From Runella sp. CRIBMP (GTDB taxonomy: Bacteria; Bacteroidota; Bacteroidia; Cytophagales; Spirosomataceae), in the NCBI RefSeq assembly GCF_009905605.1, contig NZ_JAAAKZ010000001.1, positions 310,001 through 374,000 of the forward strand: a stretch of 64,000 nucleotides of DNA. The letters run 5' to 3'. The notes beneath the pieces were generated by a model. It was not told the origin of the DNA. It ran no database searches and saw only the letters and a list, made by a program, of their open reading frames with translations. Positions 45,613-54,193 of this stretch are shown here, piece after piece. Numbering within the stretch: the stretch's first letter is position 1; each line of letters begins with the position of its first letter. The position numbers and the translations under genes were made by a program.

Positions 45613-45917
45613 AGGTTGAAAATTGGTTTTTGTGAATAATTACCTAATTGGTTTTCGCAATTTGTAACGCACTCACTACTACGTTTTTGGACTGTTCCAA
45701 GTATTTGTTGTCACAAATGCTTTAACCAGACGGCAAATTACAATAATTAATTTTTATAATACAAGTTTCGGATGTTAAAAACGCATGAATCAGCGTGTTT
45801 GTTACCCAAAAAAAGGTGATGGTAAAGAGAGTAGGTTATCTGCCATAAATTCAATTAAAAGTTTCATGAAACAAAGGGTTTACCTAACTTTGCAAGTGAT
45901 AACTTAAAAAGACTTTT
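45613..45917. other. Divergent regulatory region between susC and the transaldolase gene
   Basis: About 305 bases with no ORF of coding character. It contains the transaldolase promoter at 45862-45892 and must hold the susC promoter, for which no clean TAnnTTTG was found on the minus strand. No terminator or RNA gene recognised. Confidence 0.5.
45862..45892 (+). promoter_or_regulatory. Bacteroidota-type promoter of the transaldolase gene
   Basis: TTTC (45862-45865), a 19-base spacer, then TAACTTTG (45885-45892) followed by C, close to the TTTG-N19-TAnnTTTG consensus. The start ATG is at 45918, giving a short leader. Confidence 0.7.
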
Positions 45918-46574
45918 ATGAAATTCTTTATTGATACCGCAAATCTGAGTGAAATCCGGGAAGCCTATGAACTGGGCGTGTTGGATGGCGTTACTACCAA
46001 CCCATCTTTGATGGCAAAAGAAGGAATCACTGGCAAAGCCAACATCATGGCTCACTACAAAGCAATTTGTGACATTGTAGATGGAGACGTAAGTGCCGAA
46101 GTAATTGCTACTGATTTTCAGGGTATGATCAAAGAGGCGGATGAGTTGATTGAAATTGACGAGAAAATTGTCGTAAAAGTACCCATGATTAAAGATGGAG
46201 TAAAAGCCATCAAACATCTCTCAGATCGTGGTATTAAGACCAACTGTACCCTTGTGTTTTCGGCGGGGCAGGCGTTGTTGGCGGCCAAAGCGGGCGCTAC
46301 CTACGTGTCTCCTTTCATTGGCCGTTTGGACGATGTCTCAATGGACGGGATGGATTTGATTGAGCAGATTGTGACCATTTATCAAAACTACGGTTATACG
46401 ACCGAAGTCTTGGCGGCATCGGTTCGTCATTCTATCCACCTTTTGAAATGTGCTGAATTGGGCGCCGATGTGGTTACTTGCCCGTTAAGCGTTATTACCT
46501 CCTTGCTTAAACACCCTCTGACCGACATCGGCTTGGAGAAATTCCTGTCTGACTACAAAAAAGGAAACCAATAA
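45918..46574 (+). CDS. Small transaldolase / fructose-6-phosphate aldolase family (TalC type)
   Basis: 218 residues, the short TalC/Fsa subfamily of transaldolases: [36 protein letters not shown] at the N-terminus, the Schiff-base lysine in [12 protein letters not shown] (about residues 80-90), [29 protein letters not shown], and a C-terminal [27 protein letters not shown]. These enzymes act in the non-oxidative pentose phosphate pathway or cleave fructose 6-phosphate; sequence alone does not separate the two activities with confidence. Own promoter upstream; followed by a palindromic repeat and ftsE. Confidence 0.92.
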   Translation: MKFFIDTANLSEIREAYELGVLDGVTTNPSLMAKEGITGKANIMAHYKAICDIVDGDVSAEVIATDFQGMIKEADELIEIDEKIVVKVPMIKDGVKAIKHLSDRGIKTNCTLVFSAGQALLAAKAGATYVSPFIGRLDDVSMDGMDLIEQIVTIYQNYGYTTEVLAASVRHSIHLLKCAELGADVVTCPLSVITSLLKHPLTDIGLEKFLSDYKKGNQ

Positions 46575-46578
46575 AAAT

Positions 46579-46660
46579 AGGAGTGAGTAGTCAGGAGTCA
46601 GTAGAAAAACCACAACGTTTACTACTAAGTACTCACTACTGACTACTCACTACTCACTAC
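46579..46660. repeat. Intergenic GAGTAGTGAGT palindromic repeat, copy 2
   Basis: Left arm 46579-46604 is made of GAGTGAGTAGTCAG-type units; the right arm (about 46631-46660) consists of the complementary ACTACTCACTACTGAC units. They could fold into an imperfect hairpin between the transaldolase and ftsE genes. Style matches the element at 21453-21531. Confidence 0.6.
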
Positions 46661-46666
46661 TGAACT

Positions 46667-47350
46667 ATGACTGCTTTTTCATCTGAACCGATTATTCAAC
46701 TCGAAAATACCGACATTTATCAAAACGGCAACAAGCTGGTATTGGCAGATGTAAATTTCGTAATAAATAAAGGCGATTTTGTTTTTTTGATTGGACGAAC
46801 GGGAAGTGGAAAAAGCTCTCTGCTCAAAACACTTTACGCCGACCTGTGGTTGGAATCGGGTACTGGAACGGTGGTTGGCTATCAGTTGCAAAAGCTCAAA
46901 CAAGCCGATGTACCTTTTCTACGGCGTAAAATCGGCATTGTCTTCCAAGATTTTCAACTGTTTTTTGACCGTACTGTGGAAGAAAATCTTGAGTTTGTAC
47001 TGCGAGCCACTGGGTGGACTGACAAAGCCACCATCAAGAACAGAATTTCGGAAGTGCTAATGCAAGTAGGGTTGGGTACTTTACAAAAGAAAATGCCCCA
47101 TCAACTTTCGGGCGGCGAGCAGCAGCGGGTCGTGATTGCGCGGGCCATGCTAAACGAACCCCAGATTTTGTTGGCGGATGAGCCGACGGGAAACCTCGAC
47201 CCTGAAGTAGGCGAACAAATCATGCAGGTGTTTCAGAGTATTAATACCGCAGGAACCGCCATTTTGATGGCTACCCACAATTATGATTTTCTAAAAAAGT
47301 ACCCCGCACGCGTCTTGAAGTGTGAGGCAGGAAGTGTAAGCGAGGTATAA
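46667..47350 (+). CDS. ftsE: Cell division ATP-binding protein FtsE
   Basis: 227-residue ABC ATPase: Walker [13 protein letters not shown] (about 43-54), Q-loop VFQDFQLF, signature [14 protein letters not shown], Walker [13 protein letters not shown] and the switch His in MATHNYDFL. The spacing and the sequence [25 protein letters not shown] are those of FtsE, which with the membrane protein FtsX activates cell-wall hydrolases at the septum. No ftsX is adjacent in this window; in Bacteroidota the two genes are often apart. A LolD-type lipoprotein exporter ATPase is the main alternative. Confidence 0.85.
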   Translation: MTAFSSEPIIQLENTDIYQNGNKLVLADVNFVINKGDFVFLIGRTGSGKSSLLKTLYADLWLESGTGTVVGYQLQKLKQADVPFLRRKIGIVFQDFQLFFDRTVEENLEFVLRATGWTDKATIKNRISEVLMQVGLGTLQKKMPHQLSGGEQQRVVIARAMLNEPQILLADEPTGNLDPEVGEQIMQVFQSINTAGTAILMATHNYDFLKKYPARVLKCEAGSVSEV

Positions 47351-47381
47351 TATTAAAAAAATACAAAATTTATTGCGCTGA

Positions 47382-47413
47382 TTGGGAAAAATCCAATATT
47401 CTTCTTACTTTTG
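47382..47413 (+). promoter_or_regulatory. Promoter of the DEAD-box helicase gene
   Basis: TTG at 47382-47384, 21-base spacer, then TACTTTTG (47406-47413) followed by C. This fits the Bacteroidota consensus and lies more than 340 bases before the helicase start, implying a long 5' leader. Confidence 0.6.
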
Positions 47414-47754
47414 CATAAAATAACTGCACCGAGCGCTTCTTAACGTCTCTGCGTCTTTTTCTCCCATGGGGTATTGGAGTCCCCATTTTTGTCTGTTAGA
47501 AAATCACGCTTCGAATTATTTGGCACCGGCTCATTGAGATTTCATGAGTGTTCAGTGCATGGGCAATTTTTAAAAATCCTGTTATTGATCGTATCCGCCG
47601 ATAGGTTGAGTTAAAAACTCGTCGAGGGAAGGTAATTGTTGAAAGGTTTTCGCCGGCTAGAAACCCTTCTATGCCATGTTGTGCTTACCGCTCGAACAAT
47701 TAACGGGAATACTATTAACCGTTTAACTTGTGCGTAAGCACGCAAAAACAATCA
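47414..47754 (+). promoter_or_regulatory. Long structured 5' leader of the DEAD-box helicase mRNA
   Basis: About 340 bases without a convincing ORF between a good promoter and the helicase start. It holds several potential hairpins: ATGGGG/CCCCAT at 47466-47486 followed by TTTTTG (terminator-like), CTCAT/ATGAG at 47530-47548, GAGTT-AAA-AACTC at 47608-47620, and GTGC-GTAA-GCAC with a GNRA-type loop at 47730-47741, just before the start codon. Consistent with attenuation or cold-responsive control; no named riboswitch class was recognised. Confidence 0.5.
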
Positions 47755-49473
47755 ATGGAAGTACTTTTTGATTCATTAGGCCTCTCAGAAGAAATTCTGA
47801 AAGCAGTAACAGAAATGGGTTTTACCAAACCCTCACCCATTCAGGCAGAAGCCATCCCGTCCCTTTTGGAAGGCCGTGATGTATTGGGACAAGCCCAGAC
47901 AGGAACAGGCAAAACCGCCGCTTTCGGTATTCCTGCTCTCGAAAAAGTGGATATCTCCGATAAGCGTACCCAAGTATTAATGTTGTGTCCTACCCGTGAG
48001 TTGGCAGTACAGGTAACCGAAGAGTTACGTCGTTTGGCCAAATACAAAAAAGGGTTGAAACTCGAAACCGTTTACGGTGGCGATTCGATTGAACGTCAGA
48101 TTCGTTCGTTGAAAATAGGTGCCCAGATTGTGGTCGGAACGCCCGGTCGTGTCATGGACCTTATTGAGCGTAAGGCGCTTAAGCTAGATTTCGTAAATTA
48201 TGTAGTATTAGACGAAGCCGACGAAATGCTCGATATGGGCTTTCGTGAAGATATTGATACCATTCTGGAAAGTGTACCCGATGAGCGCCAAACGGTGTTG
48301 TTTTCGGCTACCATGTCGAAACCCATCATGGGCATCGCTCAAAAATTCCAAGAAGATCCCGTCCAGATTAAAATTACGCGGAAGGAAGTTACCAACGAAA
48401 ACATTGAGCAAACGTATTTTGAAGTAAAACAACGGGGCAAAATTGAAGTGACTTGCCGGGTATTGGATGCCTATGATTTAAAGCAGGTTATTATTTTCTG
48501 TAACACCAAGCGGAAAGTAGACGAAGTAACCGAAGAACTTTCTTCCAAAGGATATTCGGTCGAAAGTTTGCACGGCGATTTGCGCCAAACACAACGGAAT
48601 CAAGTAATGGCGAAGTTTCGTTCGGGAGCCGCCAATATCTTGGTAGCCACCGACGTAGCCGCTCGCGGTATCGACGTGTCGGGTATCGACGCCGTTATCA
48701 ACTTTGACTTACCGCTCGACGAAGAATACTACGTGCACCGTATCGGTCGTACTGGCCGTGCTGGCTTAACGGGTAAAGCGCTGACGTTGGTAGCCAAAGA
48801 TGAAAAATACCGTTTGCGCCAAATTGAGACCTACACCAAAGTAAAAATCGACAAAGGAGTTATTCCAACTTTTGAAGACATCGTAGGTGTACGCAAAGCC
48901 CGTTTTATCTCGCAAGTAGAAGAGGCGGTTTCGACTGGCGATTTGGACTTGTACGAAGATATGTTGGGTATGTTGCACCATACCACTGGCTTCACTACGG
49001 AGCAGATTGTGGCCGCATTGGTCAAAATCAATATGGGTGTTCAGAAAAGCGAATTTGCCGACAATGATTTGGCATGGGATGCTGATCGTGACCGTCGCCC
49101 ATCAGAAAGAGGATTTGAGAAACGTGGCCGTTTTGAAGACCGCGGCGGAAGAGGCGAAGAGCGTGGCTCAGGCCGTTTCGGCGACCGTGGCGGCGACAGA
49201 GGTCCCCGTGAAGGCGGTGGTCCAAAACGCAACGAACCGGGTATGGTTCGCCTGTTTGTGAGCGTGGGCCGTAAAGACCGCGTTCAACCACGCGACATCG
49301 TTGGCGCTATCGCTGGCGAGGCGGGTATTCCTGGCCGCGTGATTGGCTCAATTGATATTTTTGATGCGTACTCGTTTGTGGATGTTCCCGAGCGCGACGC
49401 CCGCAAAGTGGTGGAAGCCATGAGCGGCAATACCATCAAAGGTAAAATGGTCAATATCGAAGTAGCACGATAA
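47755..49473 (+). CDS. DEAD-box RNA helicase (CsdA/DeaD-like) with DbpA-type RNA-binding domain
   Basis: 572 residues from the ATG at 47755 (MEVLFDSLGLSEEILKAV); an in-frame TTG at 47728 is inside a hairpin and unlikely. All helicase motifs are present: Q-motif GFTKPSPIQAEAIP, AQTGTGKTAAFG, PTRELAVQV, DEADEMLDMGF, SATMSK, IIFCNTKRKVDEV, ATDVAARGIDV, HRIGRTGRAG. Next come a helical linker (about 385-430), an Arg/Gly-rich stretch (RGGRGEERGSGRFGDRGGDRG) and a C-terminal DbpA-like RNA-recognition fold (VRLFVSVGRKDRVQPRDIVGAI ... MVNIEVAR). Such enzymes unwind RNA in ribosome assembly and mRNA decay, often induced by cold. The long leader suggests its own RNA-level control. Confidence 0.95.
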   Translation: MEVLFDSLGLSEEILKAVTEMGFTKPSPIQAEAIPSLLEGRDVLGQAQTGTGKTAAFGIPALEKVDISDKRTQVLMLCPTRELAVQVTEELRRLAKYKKGLKLETVYGGDSIERQIRSLKIGAQIVVGTPGRVMDLIERKALKLDFVNYVVLDEADEMLDMGFREDIDTILESVPDERQTVLFSATMSKPIMGIAQKFQEDPVQIKITRKEVTNENIEQTYFEVKQRGKIEVTCRVLDAYDLKQVIIFCNTKRKVDEVTEELSSKGYSVESLHGDLRQTQRNQVMAKFRSGAANILVATDVAARGIDVSGIDAVINFDLPLDEEYYVHRIGRTGRAGLTGKALTLVAKDEKYRLRQIETYTKVKIDKGVIPTFEDIVGVRKARFISQVEEAVSTGDLDLYEDMLGMLHHTTGFTTEQIVAALVKINMGVQKSEFADNDLAWDADRDRRPSERGFEKRGRFEDRGGRGEERGSGRFGDRGGDRGPREGGGPKRNEPGMVRLFVSVGRKDRVQPRDIVGAIAGEAGIPGRVIGSIDIFDAYSFVDVPERDARKVVEAMSGNTIKGKMVNIEVAR

Positions 49474-49512
49474 CCGCAGGGGTGGTGTTTAACGCTGCCT
49501 TTCAATCATTTG

Positions 49513-49566
49513 CAGTTCACAATTTACAGTATAAGTACCTTATCTGTTGATTGTGAACTGTTTTTG
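49513..49566 (+). terminator. Rho-independent terminator of the helicase gene
   Basis: Perfect 11-bp stem CAGTTCACAAT / ATTGTGAACTG (49513-49523 and 49550-49560) immediately followed by TTTTTG. Confidence 0.8.
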
Positions 49567-49668
49567 TATTTAATGAAGACCAAAACTATTTCACCCTAAA
49601 TTTGGTTGAATGTAAGCGTGAAATGACAACACGCCAATTTACATTCCGCAAGAAAAAGAAATGTTTTT

Positions 49669-51549
49669 ATGATAGAAAGACCCATCACTGACTGGTTGCC
49701 CCTGACGAAAAAAGAGGTTGAAAAAAGAGGCTGGGACGAAGTGGATGTTGTGTTGGTTTCGGGGGATGCCTACGTAGACCATCCTGCCTTTGGTACAGCC
49801 GTTATCGGCCGTATCATGGAAAGCGAAGGCTTCAAGGTGGCGGTGGTAGCCCAACCCAACTGGAAAGACGATTTACGGGATTTTAAAAAATTCGGTCGAC
49901 CTAAATACTTTTTTGGCGTTACGGCGGGTTGCATGGATTCGATGGTGAATCACTACACGGCCAACAAACGCCTGCGCTCCAACGACTCGTACACGCCAGG
50001 CGGCGAGGCGGGTTTTCGCCCAGACTATGCCACCACGGTCTACTCCAATATATTAAAAGAACTCTACCCCGATGTGCCAGTACTGATTGGCGGAATTGAG
50101 GCGTCATTGCGGCGCGTGACGCACTACGACTACTGGAAAGACCAGTTGATGCCCACCATCTTGGCCGATTCTAAAGCCGATTTGCTGGTCTATGGCATGG
50201 GCGAGCAGCCCCTGCGTGAGCTGTTGAAGTTGGTGCGCGAAGGAGTTCCGTTGAATACCATTCGCAACGTGAACCAAATCGCCTACTTGCAGGACTCAGA
50301 AGCAGAGTTGCCGAGCGATAAAGGCTGGGAAACAGTAGAGCTGGCGAGCCATGAAGTATGCTTACAGGATAAAATCAAGTACGCCGCCAACTTCAAGATT
50401 GTAGAGGTAGAATCCAATAAATGGCAGGCCAACCGAATCATCCAGAAAGTAGGCAACCAAACATTGGTCATCAATCCGCCGTTCAAAATCATGGACGAAA
50501 AAGAGATTGATGCATCGTTTGACTTGCCTTATACGCGTTTGCCGCACCCCAAGTACAAAACGCGCGGCACGATTCCTGCCTACGAAATGATTAAGTTTTC
50601 CATCAACATGCACCGGGGATGTTTTGGTGGGTGTAGTTTCTGCACCATCTCGGCGCATCAGGGAAAATTCATTGCATCGCGGAGCGAGAAGTCAATCATG
50701 AAAGAAGTGGAGGAGGTAACAAAACACCCTGAATTTAAGGGTTATATCTCCGATTTGGGTGGGCCGTCGGCCAATATGTACCGCATGAAAGGCAAAGATG
50801 AATCCATTTGTGCGCGTTGCACGAGTCCGAGCTGTATTCACCCTGTGATTTGTTCAAATTTGGATACCTCCCACAAGCCCATTACGGAGTTATATAAAAA
50901 AGTAGATGCGCATCCGAAAGTGAAAAAGGCCTTTGTAGGGTCGGGAATTCGTTACGATTTGTTGGTGGATGATTTCAACAAAAACAACAAAGACAACAAC
51001 CACGACGAATACATGGAGCAACTCATTACGCGCCACGTGTCGGGCCGGTTGAAAGTAGCGCCCGAACACACCTCTGACGACACGCTGCGCGTAATGCGTA
51101 AGCCGTCGTTTAAGTATTTTAAATTGTTTAAACAGAAATACGATAAGATTTCCGACAAACATAATCTGAACCAACCGCTGATTCCGTATTTCATTTCTTC
51201 CCACCCCGGCTGCGAAGAAGCAGATATGGCCAATTTGGCGGCCGAAACCAAGGACCTTGGCTTCCGGCTGGAGCAGGTGCAGGATTTTACACCCACGCCC
51301 ATGACCGTGGCGGAGGTGATTTACTATTCGGGCGTTCATCCCTATACGTTGAAGCCCGTTTTTACGGCCAAAACAAAAGAAGAAAAATTGGATCAAAATC
51401 GGTATTTCTTCTGGTACAAGCCCGAATTTAGAAGCCTGATTAGAAGCCGATTAAACAAGCTTAAACGCCCCGATTTGGCCGACCGACTTTTGAGCAATCC
51501 CAAAAAGCAGGAAACGCGAGTAGAGAAAAAAATAGGTAAAAAGCGATAA
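49669..51549 (+). CDS. YgiQ-family radical SAM protein
   Basis: 626 residues of the YgiQ family (UPF0313). The N-terminal cobalamin-binding-like part (VDVVLVSGDAYVDHPAFGTAVIGRIMESEGFKVAVVAQP) is followed by GVTAGCMDSMVNHYTANKRLR and PVLIGGIEASLRRVTHYDYW. The radical SAM cluster is HRGCFGGCSFCTISAHQG (CxxxCxxC, about residues 321-328). The C-terminal part carries PEFKGYISDLGGPSANMY, CARCTSPSCIHPVICSNL, additional cysteines that may bind a second cluster or metal, and the family's C-terminal extension ending in a Lys-rich tail. Conserved widely, but the reaction is unknown. Stands alone with a strong terminator after it. Confidence 0.93.
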   Translation: MIERPITDWLPLTKKEVEKRGWDEVDVVLVSGDAYVDHPAFGTAVIGRIMESEGFKVAVVAQPNWKDDLRDFKKFGRPKYFFGVTAGCMDSMVNHYTANKRLRSNDSYTPGGEAGFRPDYATTVYSNILKELYPDVPVLIGGIEASLRRVTHYDYWKDQLMPTILADSKADLLVYGMGEQPLRELLKLVREGVPLNTIRNVNQIAYLQDSEAELPSDKGWETVELASHEVCLQDKIKYAANFKIVEVESNKWQANRIIQKVGNQTLVINPPFKIMDEKEIDASFDLPYTRLPHPKYKTRGTIPAYEMIKFSINMHRGCFGGCSFCTISAHQGKFIASRSEKSIMKEVEEVTKHPEFKGYISDLGGPSANMYRMKGKDESICARCTSPSCIHPVICSNLDTSHKPITELYKKVDAHPKVKKAFVGSGIRYDLLVDDFNKNNKDNNHDEYMEQLITRHVSGRLKVAPEHTSDDTLRVMRKPSFKYFKLFKQKYDKISDKHNLNQPLIPYFISSHPGCEEADMANLAAETKDLGFRLEQVQDFTPTPMTVAEVIYYSGVHPYTLKPVFTAKTKEEKLDQNRYFFWYKPEFRSLIRSRLNKLKRPDLADRLLSNPKKQETRVEKKIGKKR

Positions 51550-51559
51550 GTCATTTGTA

Positions 51560-51625
51560 GGCTTGGCAAGTTTTAAAAACGGGGACGCCCAGTCGGGGAC
51601 GCCCAGTCTTGCCAAGCCTTTTTTT
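51560..51625. terminator. Terminator hairpin with a 14-bp tandem duplication in the loop
   Basis: Perfect 11-bp arms GGCTTGGCAAG (51560-51570) and CTTGCCAAGCC (51608-51618) followed by seven T. The loop contains CGGGGACGCCCAGT twice in direct tandem (51580-51593 and 51594-51607). Serves ygiQ and, in reverse, probably the DUF3857 gene. Confidence 0.8.
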
Positions 51626-53585
51626 ATTTTTTCTTCAACGAAATCACTTCACTATACGCTTCATTCAGCGCTTCTACCATTTTATTCCATTCAGAAAAAC
51701 TCGTTTTCTTGACAAGTAATGTGTTGAGTGTTAGTTTACTACGAACAATGATTTGCGTATTTTTTTGTTCGTAACTAAGTGCAAACCCAAAATCAGGATT
51801 GGCAAACGACCTGTTTTCGGGCAAGTAAGAAACCTCATATCCTGCGGGAATCGGTAAAATTTCGACGGTTTCTTGCGTATGCGCAAATTCGTGTTTCCAG
51901 TCATTTTTACGTGTATCTTCCATGCGTTTATCCGCCCAGGTACGTATCAAGTGGGGGTTGATAAACAACTCGCCCGCCGCTTCCTGCACGTAGTCGGGCA
52001 CCCGAAATGTGTAATCAAATTGCACAGGAACATCCCGCTGATTGATGCCCGAAACCGTCCGTTTTTCCAGCGTGGACTTGTTGGAGCCGCGACTGAGAAT
52101 GTTTTTGTAATACTCATCTCGTTGCGGTTCCGAACGGTATTGAATCGCCGATTTTACGGATGTTTTCCACAAACCTTCAAACATCAACGTGCCTTTGCCT
52201 TTCAGCGTCTTGCCGTCGAGCGAAAGAATCATGGAATCCCTTCGGAAATTTTGTGCAGCTGGAACAATAGGCACCGTTACGATTTCATATTTGTCTTCAG
52301 AGGTCATAATCATTGCTTCTTTTCCCTGAATGTGAGATGTAGGTAGGCCAAAATCAATACGGTCGTCGGTGGCATCCAAAAACTGCCATTTACCATTGCG
52401 CTTAACGGCCGCAATCATGTGGTTATCAACACTCATCGAGGGGTTTTCCACATAACGATACGGAATATCACGCGTACCAATCCAGACCAAATGTGCTGGA
52501 ACGCCCGCCAAATTGAGCATTGTAGAGGTCAAACTAGCCATGTCTTTACAATCTCCGTAGCGTTTTTGACAAACGTCGGCCGCTTGACGGGGAATAAAAC
52601 CGCCCAAGCCTTCTTCAAAGGCAATGTATTTAATGTGGTCTTGCACCCAATAATAAACCGACTTTATTTTTTCTTCGTCAGTTTTGCCCCTCGTCAGGGA
52701 GTCGGTGAGGGCTTGCAAAGGAGCATTAGGTTGTTTGTTGAGGTCTTTGACCAGACTTTTATAGTAATTAAACAGCTTTTGTACATTTCCCAATACCTCC
52801 GTGGTTTTGCCGTCGACGGTATAACTTTCGATGAATAAAAGCACTTGCGGTACATAATAACGCAGGGAGAGGGATTCGGTTTCGAGCGGAGAAGCTTTCA
52901 GGTTTTGGGCTTTCCAAGCGTAGGTTGTTTTGCCGTTCAGGGTGGTTTGTTTAAACGTAATCCCCTTCATATCGCCGTAGGTTTTATAGGATATTTTAAC
53001 CGAGGCAGGAAACGTAACTGAAAAATCGCTGTTGATTACGGGCACGTAGTTGCCAAATACAAACCCCGAAAGCATATACGGGTTTTTGATGCGTTCACGG
53101 TAAGATACGGTGCCGATGCCTCCTTGTTTTGCCCCTGGAAACGTAAATTTTTTAACCTGCATATCATCAAAAAATATCCCTCCTCCTGGGCTGGGGCGCT
53201 CGGTTTTGAAGTCGGTGACGGGCGTACGTTTAAATCCTGCTTTTTCGGGAACGTACGAAATGGCCTCCAAATCCTTGATTTCTTGAAACGCGTCCGAAAA
53301 ATAAATGCGCTCGTCGGCCCAAACGCTGGCGCGTTCATCCAAAAATACGCGGTCTTCCTGGTGCAAAACGTCGATTTGCAAGGCCCCATTAACCAAATCT
53401 ACCGTTACCTGTTCGGAGCGGTTGAGATACGCCATTTCTTCATTCGGAAACTTAGCCTTCAGTTGGGCGACGTTTACTTTGGGTTGTGCCCAACTAAGGG
53501 TAAACGAGATGAGTATAAAGGTTAGCGTTGCGAGGGTGAAGCGGGTGAGTACAACGGTTTTATGGGGCAAAAACGGGTAAGGCAT
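51624..53585 (-). CDS. DUF3857 / transglutaminase-like secreted protein
   Basis: 653 residues with a signal peptide (about residues 14-33, LATLTFILISFTLSWAQ). The N-terminal half matches DUF3857 (EAISYVPEKAGFKRTPVTDFKTE ... YRERIKNPYMLSGFVFGNYVPV), and the central part a transglutaminase-like core: YYWVQDHIKYIAF, then RYGDCKDMASLTSTMLNLAGVPAHLVWIGTRD (catalytic Cys in the GDCKD loop) with DNHMIAAV and FLDATDD (His and Asp). This two-domain arrangement is common in Bacteroidota. Role probably periplasmic or surface protein crosslinking or proteolysis. Convergent with ygiQ. Confidence 0.9.
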   Translation of the reverse strand: MPYPFLPHKTVVLTRFTLATLTFILISFTLSWAQPKVNVAQLKAKFPNEEMAYLNRSEQVTVDLVNGALQIDVLHQEDRVFLDERASVWADERIYFSDAFQEIKDLEAISYVPEKAGFKRTPVTDFKTERPSPGGGIFFDDMQVKKFTFPGAKQGGIGTVSYRERIKNPYMLSGFVFGNYVPVINSDFSVTFPASVKISYKTYGDMKGITFKQTTLNGKTTYAWKAQNLKASPLETESLSLRYYVPQVLLFIESYTVDGKTTEVLGNVQKLFNYYKSLVKDLNKQPNAPLQALTDSLTRGKTDEEKIKSVYYWVQDHIKYIAFEEGLGGFIPRQAADVCQKRYGDCKDMASLTSTMLNLAGVPAHLVWIGTRDIPYRYVENPSMSVDNHMIAAVKRNGKWQFLDATDDRIDFGLPTSHIQGKEAMIMTSEDKYEIVTVPIVPAAQNFRRDSMILSLDGKTLKGKGTLMFEGLWKTSVKSAIQYRSEPQRDEYYKNILSRGSNKSTLEKRTVSGINQRDVPVQFDYTFRVPDYVQEAAGELFINPHLIRTWADKRMEDTRKNDWKHEFAHTQETVEILPIPAGYEVSYLPENRSFANPDFGFALSYEQKNTQIIVRSKLTLNTLLVKKTSFSEWNKMVEALNEAYSEVISLKKK

Positions 53586-53711
53586 AACTTAAAAAATGAT
53601 TTATGTGGCGTATAAATAACGGAAGGTTGCAGGGAAAAGTTTTATTTTGTGAAACGTTGCGGACCAAATGACTTTTTTCTTCTTTTGGAGCATAACACTT
53701 AATTACATTTT

Positions 53712-54098
53712 ATGGAACAACCATCGGATGATTTGATTGTCAATACAAATGAAGCCATTCAAGCGTATCTAAATATGCCTGATCTGCTGCGGGATTTGCT
53801 TCTTCAAATAACAAAAGATTTTCAGACGGCACAAATACCCTTATCGCCCGAGTCATTGGTGAATTGTTCTTTTGAAGAATTGTGTGAAAAACTCGTAAAG
53901 GCCTTGGATGCGCATTTGGCCAAGGGGGGAACACTCAAAAATGTCTTAAATCGGGTTGATTTAACCGAAAAACAACTAAAAAAGCACATACCGGAGCGCC
54001 TGACGTCCAAACTGCGCCCTTTGGCGGAGTTGATCATAAAGAGAGAATTACAAAAAGTAGTTATCCGTTATTGGTATCGGCAATCTTCAGAAAAATAA
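53712..54098 (+). CDS. Small hypothetical protein
   Basis: 128 residues, mostly predicted helix, charged, no signal peptide and no membrane segment. N-terminal acidic MEQPSDDLIVNTNEAIQAYLN, central LTEKQLKKHIPERLTSKLRPLAELIIKRELQKVVIRYWYR. I do not recognise a family. It lies 96 bases upstream of the esterase gene on the same strand, with a promoter-like element for the esterase inside the gap, so co-transcription is possible but not needed. ATG at 53712 is the first and gives the whole frame. Confidence 0.6.
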   Translation: MEQPSDDLIVNTNEAIQAYLNMPDLLRDLLLQITKDFQTAQIPLSPESLVNCSFEELCEKLVKALDAHLAKGGTLKNVLNRVDLTEKQLKKHIPERLTSKLRPLAELIIKRELQKVVIRYWYRQSSEK

Positions 54099-54147
54099 AA
54101 AACCGCAGAATCAATCGTCAGTTTTTAAAGATTTGGTTGAACCTTAG

Positions 54148-54155
54148 TACCTTTG
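54148..54155 (+). promoter_or_regulatory. -7 promoter element of the esterase gene
   Basis: TACCTTTG matches TAnnTTTG, about 39 bases before the esterase ATG at 54194. Confidence 0.5.
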
Positions 54156-54193
54156 TAAGTGTTAATGTGACACTAACTTATGATGGAATAGTG

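Noticed and set aside
45613-45917. Possible sigma/anti-sigma regulator for the SusC locus
   Set aside because: No open frame with regulator features is present in this 305-base region or beside either SusC gene.
47728-47754. In-frame TTG start giving nine extra residues to the DEAD-box helicase
   Set aside because: The extra residues fall within the GTGC-GTAA-GCAC hairpin and do not resemble helicase N-termini; the ATG at 47755 begins a normal sequence.
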